5,002 bases of DNA from Flavisolibacter sp. (lineage in GTDB: Bacteria; Bacteroidota; Bacteroidia; Chitinophagales; Chitinophagaceae), in contig JAICTW010000265.1 in assembly GCA_025936195.1 (NCBI GenBank), positions 1-5,002 on the forward strand. The letters run 5' to 3'. The position numbers and the translations under genes were made by a program. The notes below the pieces were generated by a model. It ran no database searches. It saw only the letters and a list, made by a program, of their open reading frames with translations, and had not been told where the DNA came from. Below, one piece after another: positions 1-5,002 of this stretch; position 1 is the stretch's first letter, and each line of letters opens with the position of its first letter.

Positions 1-518
1 AACCAAAGGTTTTTGAAGATAGCCGCGGTTATTTTTTTGAAGCGTACAATGCAGCTCTTTTTCAACAAGAGGGAATTGAACTTCAGTTTGTTCAGGACAA
101 TCAATCAAAATCTTCTTACGGAGTGATCCGGGGATTGCACTATCAATTGAACCCTCATGCTCAATACAAATTAGTAAGAGTTTTGGAAGGAGTGATACTT
201 GATGTTGCTGTTGATATCAGGAAAGGTTCGCCAACGTTTGGAAAGAATTTTTCAATGGAGCTAACGCCGGAAAACAAAAAGCAGCTTTTGATCCCTGCCG
301 GTTTTGCTCATGGCTTTTCTGTTTTAAGTGCAACTGCTACTGTGCTCTATAAATGCAACGTATTATACAACAAAGAAAGTGAAGCAGGCATCCGTTATAA
401 TGATCCCACTTTAAATATTGATTGGAAGATTCTTTCAGGAAAGGAAATCGTGTCTGAGAAAGATATTCAGCAACCTCTTTTTGAAAATTGCCGGAATAAT
501 TTTGAATTTGCAGGCTGA
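1..518 (+). CDS. rfbC: dTDP-4-dehydrorhamnose 3,5-epimerase (RmlC), 5' end cut off by the window
   Basis: RmlC is a cytoplasmic cupin enzyme that epimerises C3 and C5 of dTDP-4-keto-6-deoxyglucose, the third step towards dTDP-L-rhamnose. The open frame runs from base 3 and gives 171 residues; the family has about 180, so only some 10-15 N-terminal residues are missing. The first visible residues, PKVFEDSRGYFFE, are the usual start of the conserved core, followed by FVQDNQSKS and RGLHYQ. Counting from the first visible residue, the expected catalytic groups are present: His46 in RGLHYQ, Tyr116 in VLYKC and Asp154 in SEKD. The substrate-side segments KLVRV, IPAGFAHGF and IRYNDP are also intact. 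A GTG at 123 could be mistaken for the start, but it lies in the middle of the conserved core (GVIRGLHYQ). The stop codon shares one base with the rfbD start, so the two genes are probably translationally coupled. Identification is secure. Confidence 0.96.
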   Translation, partial: PKVFEDSRGYFFEAYNAALFQQEGIELQFVQDNQSKSSYGVIRGLHYQLNPHAQYKLVRVLEGVILDVAVDIRKGSPTFGKNFSMELTPENKKQLLIPAGFAHGFSVLSATATVLYKCNVLYNKESEAGIRYNDPTLNIDWKILSGKEIVSEKDIQQPLFENCRNNFEFAG

Positions 519-1384
519 TGTCAAACAAAATTCTGGTAACCGGAAGCAATGGTCAGTTAGGAAATGAGTTAAAAGAACTTGTTTCATCCTATCCTCAATT
601 TCAATTTGTTTTTTTTACCCGGGAAGAGTTATCAATTAATGATAAGAGCAGAATTGAAAAAGTGTTTGAAGAACACCAACCTGCTTATCTGATCAATTGT
701 GCTGCCTATACTGCAGTGGACAAAGCAGAATCAGAAATGGAATTGGCTAACGAAATCAATGGAACCGCAGTCGGTGTCCTTGCATTAGTCTGCCAACAAT
801 ATGGAACAAAATTCATTCACATCTCTACTGACTATGTTTTTAATGGCAATGCTTACTCACCGTTGAAACAAGAGGATAAAGTTGACCCGTTAAATGCTTA
901 CGGTGCAGCTATATTAATGAGTGAGCAACTGGCTCTTCAAAACAATGCTGAAAGCATCATTATTCGAACTTCATGGGTCTATTCTTTTTATGGAAAAAAT
1001 TTCGTGAAGACCATGATGCGGCTGCTGAAAGAAAAGGACAGTATTGGGGTAGTGAATGATCAGGTTGGTTCACCCACGTATGCTGCTGATCTGGCAAAAG
1101 CCATTATGCAAATCATTACTTCAGGCAAATGGGAGAGCGGAATTTATAATTTCAGTAATGAAGGAGTGATTAGTTGGTTTGATTTTGCCAGTGAAATAAA
1201 ACATTTGATCCATTCTAATTGTATTATTAATTCGCTTACTACAGAACAATTCCCGACGCCGGCAAAGCGGCCAAAATATTCTGTGCTGGACAAAACAAAA
1301 ATCCAACAAACATTTTCTGTTCAATTGAAAGATTGGAAGGAGAGTTTGAAAGCCTGTATTGAAAAGATCGGGAGCAATTCTTAA
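518..1384 (+). CDS. rfbD: dTDP-4-dehydrorhamnose reductase (RmlD), catalytic Lys position is Ile
   Basis: RmlD reduces dTDP-4-keto-L-rhamnose to dTDP-L-rhamnose with NAD(P)H, the final step of the pathway. The 288 residues are the normal length for this extended short-chain dehydrogenase. Visible motifs in order are the Rossmann nucleotide loop TGSNGQLG (8-15), INCAAYTAVDKAE (59-71), STDYVFNG (103-110), the YxxxK region at 128-132, RTSWVYSFYGKNF, and GSPTYAADLA. Thr104 and Tyr128 of the usual Thr/Tyr/Lys catalytic set are present. The residue four after the Tyr is Ile132 (codon ATA, 911-913) instead of Lys, and the following glycine of the usual YGxxKxxGE pattern is Ser135. Activity may therefore be reduced or lost, although the rest of the protein looks intact. 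The ATG overlaps the rfbC stop (TGATG). The TAA stop overlaps the argH stop on the other strand. Family assignment is firm; catalytic competence is uncertain. Confidence 0.94.
   Translation: MSNKILVTGSNGQLGNELKELVSSYPQFQFVFFTREELSINDKSRIEKVFEEHQPAYLINCAAYTAVDKAESEMELANEINGTAVGVLALVCQQYGTKFIHISTDYVFNGNAYSPLKQEDKVDPLNAYGAAILMSEQLALQNNAESIIIRTSWVYSFYGKNFVKTMMRLLKEKDSIGVVNDQVGSPTYAADLAKAIMQIITSGKWESGIYNFSNEGVISWFDFASEIKHLIHSNCIINSLTTEQFPTPAKRPKYSVLDKTKIQQTFSVQLKDWKESLKACIEKIGSNS
1381..1384. other. tail-to-tail overlap of rfbD and argH stop codons (TTAA)
   Basis: The palindrome TTAA holds the TAA stop of rfbD (1382-1384, plus) and the TAA stop of argH (1381-1383, minus). No intergenic space remains for a terminator, and no GC-rich stem followed by a T-tract was seen in the neighbouring coding ends. 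Confidence 0.95.
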
Positions 1385-2682
1385 TCAAATTTTTTCCGCA
1401 CTTTCTGCATTTCTTTTTTAATTTCTTCATTGCACAAATTACCAATACTGCCTTCGTGTGTATGATGCAGTCCTTTACTGAAATCAAAATTGAATTCACC
1501 TTTTTCAATTTGATTGCCGACCTGTTGATACGCTTCACGGAACGGAATGCCTTTGTTCACTAATTCATTTACTGCTTCTACGCTAAACAGGTATTTGTAT
1601 TTTTCATCAGCAAGAATGTTGTCTTTGATCTCAATATTCGATAGCATCAATCTTGCTAACTGCAAGCAGGCTTTTAATTCTTCAATGGCCGGAAATAAAA
1701 TTTCTTTTGTTAGTTGAAGATCGCGATGATAGCCTGAAGGAAGATTGTTCAATAATAAAGTCAGTTCATTTGGTATGGATTGAATGCGGTTGCATTTGGC
1801 GCGGATCAATTCAAAAACATCCGGGTTTTTTTTATGCGGCATGATGCTGCTGCCGGTTGTCAATTCAGGAGGGAATGAAATGAATCCAAAGTTTTGATTG
1901 AGGTATAAACAGCAATCCATTGAAAGTTTGCTCAGGGTTGCTGCTATGCAGCTCAAACCCATGGCGACAATCTTCTCTGTTTTACCACGGCTCATTTGTG
2001 CATAAACAGAATTGTAATTGAGCGTAGGGAAGTTAAGTAGTTGTGTAGTTTGTGTTCTGTTCAATGGAAATGAAGAACCATAACCGGCACCGCTACCCAA
2101 AGGATTTTTATTGGTTACCTGATAAGCTGCTGCTAACACTTCCAGATCATCCACTAAACTTTCCGCATAAGCACCAAACCATAAACCAAAAGAAGAAGGC
2201 ATAGCGATTTGCAGATGCGTATAGCCGGGAAGCAGTTTGCCTTTGAACTTTTCGCTTTGTTGAATTAATAAATCGAAAAGCTGTTTTGCTTCTTCTTTTA
2301 TGTTTTGAACTTCTGTCCGTAAATACAATTTAATATCAACGGCCACCTGGTCGTTACGGCTTCTGCCACTGTGAATTTTTTTTCCGATATCACCAATGCG
2401 TTCTGTTAACAAAAACTCTACTTGCGAATGCACATCTTCAACATCATCACCAATTGAAAACTTCTGTTCTTCAATCTCATTGGCAATTTGTTTCAACGCT
2501 TCAATAGCTTTCCCCGCTTCTTCTTTTGTCATTAATCCAACTTCACCAAGCATGGTTACGTGTGCTATGGAACCCTGTACATCATATTTTGCAAGAAGCA
2601 AATCAAATTCCTTGTCTCTTCCGACAGTAAACTTTTCTATGAGTTCCGAAACAGAAGTGTTTTCTTTTTGCCAGAGTTTCAT
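1381..2682 (-). CDS. argH: argininosuccinate lyase (ArgH)
   Basis: ArgH cleaves argininosuccinate to arginine and fumarate, the last step of arginine synthesis; the cytoplasmic enzyme is a homotetramer of the fumarase/aspartase superfamily. The 433 residues are slightly shorter than the 450-470 common in Proteobacteria, as expected for a Bacteroidota type. The start is supported by the family-like MKLW opening and by EKFTVGRDKEFDLLLAKYDV and GSIAHVTML. Further motifs are HSGRSRNDQVA (104-114), GYTHLQIAMP (153-162, with conserved His156), NPLGSGAGYG (193-202), the superfamily signature GSSIMPHKKNP (277-287, with the catalytic serine loop) and SGYHRDLQ (316-323). No key residue is missing. It is the last gene of the arg operon here, with no Shine-Dalgarno sequence just upstream. 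The 474 bp between the argE stop and this start contain the IVP gene and its flanking repeats, so argH mRNA must pass through that insert or start from a promoter within it. Confidence 0.97.
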   Translation of the reverse strand: MKLWQKENTSVSELIEKFTVGRDKEFDLLLAKYDVQGSIAHVTMLGEVGLMTKEEAGKAIEALKQIANEIEEQKFSIGDDVEDVHSQVEFLLTERIGDIGKKIHSGRSRNDQVAVDIKLYLRTEVQNIKEEAKQLFDLLIQQSEKFKGKLLPGYTHLQIAMPSSFGLWFGAYAESLVDDLEVLAAAYQVTNKNPLGSGAGYGSSFPLNRTQTTQLLNFPTLNYNSVYAQMSRGKTEKIVAMGLSCIAATLSKLSMDCCLYLNQNFGFISFPPELTTGSSIMPHKKNPDVFELIRAKCNRIQSIPNELTLLLNNLPSGYHRDLQLTKEILFPAIEELKACLQLARLMLSNIEIKDNILADEKYKYLFSVEAVNELVNKGIPFREAYQQVGNQIEKGEFNFDFSKGLHHTHEGSIGNLCNEEIKKEMQKVRKKFD

Positions 2683-2704
2683 GGTGAATAGTTGCAGGTT
2701 ATAT

Positions 2705-2719
2705 GTTTCAGGTTACAGG
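2705..2719. repeat. left arm of a 15-bp perfect inverted repeat flanking the IVP gene
   Basis: The sequence GTTTCAGGTTACAGG here is the exact reverse complement of 3143-3157. Read on the minus strand it contains the final Leu codon and the TAA stop of the IVP gene. A second partial unit (CAGGTTA) lies just outside at 2695-2701. The arms are 423 bp apart and enclose almost exactly the IVP gene plus its leader. Confidence 0.9.
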
Positions 2720-3102
2720 GAGGGAAAATCATTTAAATTCTCTTCAACCCATTTTATGTAGTTGTTGATTTTTCTGCTTAGTATTTCGTAATCTCCCTTT
2801 AGACGTTTATATAGTTCAGCATCTTTTAAAGATCCCGTCTCGAATAAAAACTCGAGATGCGTAATAGTTTCATCACATTCTGCGTGGGAATAAACCAGAT
2901 ATTTGATAAAATCAGCCTTATATCTTCTTCTGCAATAACCTTCGACAATCATTGATGTTACAGATTTGGAAGATCTTCGAATCTGTCCTCCTTCTTCGAA
3001 CAATTCGAATTTTGGAAGAGACATACTCATTTTGTGAATCTTAATAGCAAGTTGTTTTGATTCTACATAAATTTCCAAATCCTTATAGCTTTTCTTGTCC
3101 AT
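2713..3102 (-). CDS. four-helix-bundle protein, 23S rRNA intervening-sequence (IVP/S23) family
   Basis: This 129-residue protein matches the IVP/S23 family in length and pattern: YKDLEIY near the N terminus, a proline turn at [20 protein letters not shown] (QIRR at 40-43), then a positively charged EGYCRRRYK stretch (54-62) and a helix with the conserved acidic residue (SHAECDE, 72-78). Four helices are expected at roughly 5-28, 35-57, 62-89 and 92-122, with no signal peptide or membrane segment. Family members were first seen in intervening sequences of 23S rRNA genes and are now known scattered through genomes; their biochemical role is not established. Related bundles include Avd of diversity-generating retroelements, but no reverse transcriptase or variable repeat is visible here. 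The gene lies between argE and argH on the same strand. Its final CTG and TAA come from the flanking inverted repeat. Five of its seven arginines use AGA and one CGA, whereas argH uses CGN in 9 of 13 and never CGA, which weakly suggests a foreign origin. The family call is good; function is unknown. Confidence 0.85.
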   Translation of the reverse strand: MDKKSYKDLEIYVESKQLAIKIHKMSMSLPKFELFEEGGQIRRSSKSVTSMIVEGYCRRRYKADFIKYLVYSHAECDETITHLEFLFETGSLKDAELYKRLKGDYEILSRKINNYIKWVEENLNDFPSL

Positions 3103-3111
3103 ACACTAAAT

Positions 3112-3156
3112 TTTCAGGTTTGAAGTTCCCTGAAGCTTGCAACCTGTAACCTGAAA
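3112..3156 (-). promoter_or_regulatory. possible leader hairpin just upstream of the IVP start
   Basis: TTTCAGGTT at 3112-3120 is the reverse complement of AACCTGAAA at 3148-3156, allowing a 9-bp stem with a 27-nt loop in the minus-strand transcript. The stem would end 9 nt before the IVP ATG (3102), close enough to affect ribosome access. The upstream stem half is part of the right arm of the 15-bp inverted repeat, so this local pairing would compete with pairing to the far arm. The complementarity is seen directly; a regulatory role is inference. No T-tract follows, so it is unlikely to be an intrinsic terminator. Confidence 0.35.
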
Positions 3157-3157
3157 C
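3143..3157. repeat. right arm of the 15-bp perfect inverted repeat flanking the IVP gene
   Basis: The sequence CCTGTAACCTGAAAC is the exact reverse complement of 2705-2719. Its outermost base is the last base of the argE stop codon TAG, so the repeat begins immediately where argE ends. Three bases, TAT, adjoin both outer ends of the repeat pair (2702-2704 and 3158-3160). That could be a very short target duplication or chance in A+T-rich DNA. Confidence 0.9.
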
Positions 3158-4221
3158 TATAAAATCTTTTTTAGTAAGCGAATGTACAAATCCACTCCTT
3201 CCCTGATTTCGTCAGTGAAAATAAATTCATCCGCTGTATGGCTTCTTGCGGAATCGCCGGGACCTAGCTTTAGTGCCGGGAAAGGCATCAATGCTTTGTC
3301 CGATGAAGTGGGAGAGCCGTAATAAGTTCTTCCCAGTTGCAATCCTGCTTTTACCAATGGATGATCTAACGGTATCATACTTGAACGCAGGCGGCTGCTT
3401 CTCATTTGCACACTGCTTTGTAAATTTTTTTGGATGATGTCAAACACTTCTTCATGCGTGTACAATTCGTTTATGCGTACATCAACAATAAATTCACACT
3501 CTGCCGGAACAACGTTGTGAGCCTTGTTTTCGGTTTCAATAGAAGTCACTGTCATCTTAACCGGGCCTAAAAGTTCCGACACCTTTTCAAACCGGTAAGC
3601 GTAGATCCATTCAATATCCATCATAGCTTTGTAAATGGCGTTTTCACCTTCGTTTCTTGCTGCATGCCCTGCCTTACCTTGTGCCACACAATCCAACACC
3701 ATCAGTCCTCTTTCGGCAATGGCCATTTGCAACAGCGTTGGTTCACCAACAATTCCGCAATCAATCTTGGGCAAAACAGAAAGCAATGCTTCAATTCCAT
3801 CCTTCCCTGAAATTTCCTCTTCAGCACTAATGCCAAGAATTAAATTATACTTCAAATCTTTTTGATCATGGAAATACAAGAACGCTGAAATGACAGAGAC
3901 TAACGGGCCTCCTGCATCATTACTTCCAAGTCCGAAAAATTTTCCATCTTTTTCAATGGCAGTAAAAGGATCGAGTGTGTAGCCTTTGTTTGGTTTTACG
4001 GTGTCGTGATGAGAGTTGAGAAGAACGGTTGGTTTGCTTTCATCAAAATATTGATTGTAAGCCCAGATATTGTTTAAATGTCTATTGGTTTTTACACCGT
4101 GACCGTTCAAAATTTTTTCAATGATTTCAGCAGTCTTATTTTCTTCTTTGCTGAAAGAAGGTGTCGCGATCAATTGCTTCAATAGCTCGATAGCTTCGGT
4201 GTGGAGTTGAGTGTTATTCAT
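3157..4221 (-). CDS. argE: M20 family deacylase, ArgE type (acetylornithine or N-acyl-citrulline deacylase)
   Basis: This is a zinc-dependent M20 peptidase-fold enzyme that removes the N-acyl group in arginine synthesis. From the ATG at 4221 it has 354 residues. Metal and catalytic motifs are complete: His71-x-Asp73 in NSHHDTV, Asp102 in GLGSNDAGG, the acidic triplet Glu134-136 in SAEEE, Glu160 in GEPT, His186 in GHAARNEGENA and the C-terminal ligand His328 in SHTADEF. The ATG at 4221 was preferred over an in-frame GTG at 4245 because it is a stronger codon, leaves a normal-length N terminus and gives a short 8-bp overlap with argB. In Bacteroidota the pathway often carbamoylates the acylated ornithine first, so the true substrate may be N-acetyl- or N-succinyl-citrulline; this is inference from lineage and argB-argE-argH order, since the transcarbamylase gene is outside the window. 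The stop TAG touches the right-hand inverted repeat. Confidence 0.92.
   Translation of the reverse strand: MNNTQLHTEAIELLKQLIATPSFSKEENKTAEIIEKILNGHGVKTNRHLNNIWAYNQYFDESKPTVLLNSHHDTVKPNKGYTLDPFTAIEKDGKFFGLGSNDAGGPLVSVISAFLYFHDQKDLKYNLILGISAEEEISGKDGIEALLSVLPKIDCGIVGEPTLLQMAIAERGLMVLDCVAQGKAGHAARNEGENAIYKAMMDIEWIYAYRFEKVSELLGPVKMTVTSIETENKAHNVVPAECEFIVDVRINELYTHEEVFDIIQKNLQSSVQMRSSRLRSSMIPLDHPLVKAGLQLGRTYYGSPTSSDKALMPFPALKLGPGDSARSHTADEFIFTDEIREGVDLYIRLLKKIL
4214..4221 (-). other. 8-bp argB/argE stop-start overlap
   Basis: The argE ATG (4221-4219) lies upstream of the argB TAA (4216-4214) in a different frame. A weak purine-rich AAGGA sits about 13 nt before the ATG inside argB. The arrangement suggests that ribosomes finishing argB re-initiate on argE. 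Confidence 0.8.
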
Positions 4222-4999
4222 TGGTAATGCTTGTTCCTTTTTCACCTTTAATTAATTCCCCGATTTCTTCTGCTTTCCCAATAATCACTTTTGAAACGCC
4301 GCTATTTAGCGCAGCGAAAGCGTTGTCTAGCTTTGGTATCATTCCTGCAAAAATGGCTCCCTTCTGTTTTAGCTTTTTGTAATAATCGGGATTCAATTTT
4401 TTTACAACAGAAGAAGGGTCATTCACATCAAGCAATACGCCGTCTTTTTCAAAGGAGTAGATCAGTTGAACCTGGTAAAATGCACTTAACGCTTTTGCTG
4501 TTTCCTGTGCAATAGTATCTGCATTGGTATTTAAAACTTGTCCTTGTTTATCATGAGTGATTGGTGCAATAACAGGAGTGAGGTTTTGTTCAAGAATATT
4601 TTTGAAAAAGTTTGCGTTCACTGAATCAACATCGCCCACAAATCCATAATCTGTCTTCGCGTGAACTCTTTTATGCGCAAGAATGGCATTTCCATCTGCG
4701 CCTGTAATTCCAATGGCGTTGCAGTTGTGCGATTGTAACTCCGCTACAACACTTTTATTGATATAACCTGCATAAACCATCGTCACAATTTTCAAAGTTT
4801 CTGCATCAGTGATTCTTCTTCCTTCAACCATTTGTTGAGGAACATTCATTTGCTCAGCAAGTCTGGTAGCGAGTTTACCACCTCCGTGTATTAATATTTT
4901 CTTTGCATCAATAGCAGCGAAACTTTTTAGAAAAGAAGAAAGTTTGTTTTCATCATCAATAATATTACCGCCAATCTTGATAACAAAGAGTTGTTCCAT
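4214..4999 (-). CDS. argB: acetylglutamate kinase (ArgB)
   Basis: ArgB phosphorylates N-acetylglutamate (or a related N-acylglutamate) with ATP, the second step of arginine synthesis in the cytoplasm. The 261 residues match the short, E. coli-like class of the amino acid kinase family. They lack the N-terminal extension helix typical of arginine-inhibited hexameric enzymes, which suggests weak or no direct feedback inhibition (inference). Visible motifs are VIKIGGN with Lys8, the glycine loop HGGGKLATRLA (38-48), EGRRITDAETL (59-69), ITGADGN (98-104), LNTNAD with Asp161, EKDGVLL (184-190) and AGMIPKL with Lys223. All expected phosphoryl-transfer residues are therefore present. The ATG is only 3 bp from the window edge, so its promoter and any upstream arg genes cannot be seen. 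The end overlaps argE by 8 bp, implying coupled translation. Confidence 0.96.
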   Translation of the reverse strand: MEQLFVIKIGGNIIDDENKLSSFLKSFAAIDAKKILIHGGGKLATRLAEQMNVPQQMVEGRRITDAETLKIVTMVYAGYINKSVVAELQSHNCNAIGITGADGNAILAHKRVHAKTDYGFVGDVDSVNANFFKNILEQNLTPVIAPITHDKQGQVLNTNADTIAQETAKALSAFYQVQLIYSFEKDGVLLDVNDPSSVVKKLNPDYYKKLKQKGAIFAGMIPKLDNAFAALNSGVSKVIIGKAEEIGELIKGEKGTSITNE

Positions 5000-5002
5000 A
5001 AA

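Noticed and set aside
123..125. GTG as the start of rfbC
   Set aside because: It encodes the Val of the conserved GVIRGLHYQ core; the frame continues upstream to the window edge with conserved RmlC sequence.
1239..1538. 99-codon open frame on the minus strand
   Set aside because: It crosses the rfbD and argH ends in a frame that conflicts with two well-supported genes and has no recognisable motif.
2396..2761. 121-codon open frame on the plus strand
   Set aside because: It lies mostly antisense inside argH, has a serine-rich composition typical of a shadow frame, and shows no family motifs.
2713..3102. IVP-family gene as Avd of a diversity-generating retroelement
   Set aside because: No reverse transcriptase, template repeat or variable target gene is present in the window; the neighbours are arginine genes.
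2705..3157. Inverted repeats as an insertion sequence or intrinsic terminator
   Set aside because: There is no transposase between them, and arms 423 bp apart without a T-tract cannot form an intrinsic terminator.
4221..4245. Longer argE start at an in-frame GTG (4245)
   Set aside because: It adds eight residues encoded within the argB 3' end and extends the overlap to 32 bp; the ATG at 4221 gives a normal N terminus.
1..5002. tRNA, rRNA, CRISPR array, riboswitch or ARG-box operator
   Set aside because: None was recognised on either strand; nearly all bases are coding, and the argB upstream region where an arginine operator might lie is outside the window.

Overview
The window reads as a chromosomal segment of a member of the Bacteroidota, probably near Chitinophagales or Sphingobacteriales. 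This is inferred from the moderate A+T richness, the protein style of ArgH and ArgB, the argB-argE-argH order, and the lack of strong Shine-Dalgarno sequences before the starts. It is gene-dense, with six protein genes (one cut by the window edge), no RNA genes, no CRISPR array and no recognisable transposase.

Plus strand, 1-1384: the end of a dTDP-L-rhamnose cluster. A 5'-truncated rfbC (dTDP-4-dehydrorhamnose 3,5-epimerase) is joined through a TGATG stop/start overlap to rfbD (dTDP-4-dehydrorhamnose reductase). Together they carry out the last two steps to dTDP-L-rhamnose, a precursor of surface polysaccharide. The reductase has isoleucine where the family's catalytic lysine should be.

Minus strand, 4999 down to 1381: an arginine biosynthesis operon read argB (acetylglutamate kinase), argE-like M20 deacylase, then argH (argininosuccinate lyase). 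argB and argE overlap by 8 bp. argH meets rfbD tail to tail, the two stop codons sharing the palindrome TTAA.

The unusual part lies between argE and argH. A gene for a four-helix-bundle protein of the 23S rRNA intervening-sequence family (IVP/S23, PF05635/TIGR02436-like) sits in the operon. It is bracketed by a perfect 15-bp inverted repeat at 2705-2719 and 3143-3157. One repeat copy supplies the last codon and stop of the IVP gene, and the other begins inside the argE stop codon. Without this 453-bp unit, argE and argH would be about 22 bp apart, as expected inside an operon. The simplest reading is a small element with complementary ends, comparable in architecture to the intervening sequences found in 23S rRNA genes, placed here in a metabolic operon. 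This is the best candidate for an under-described system in the window.
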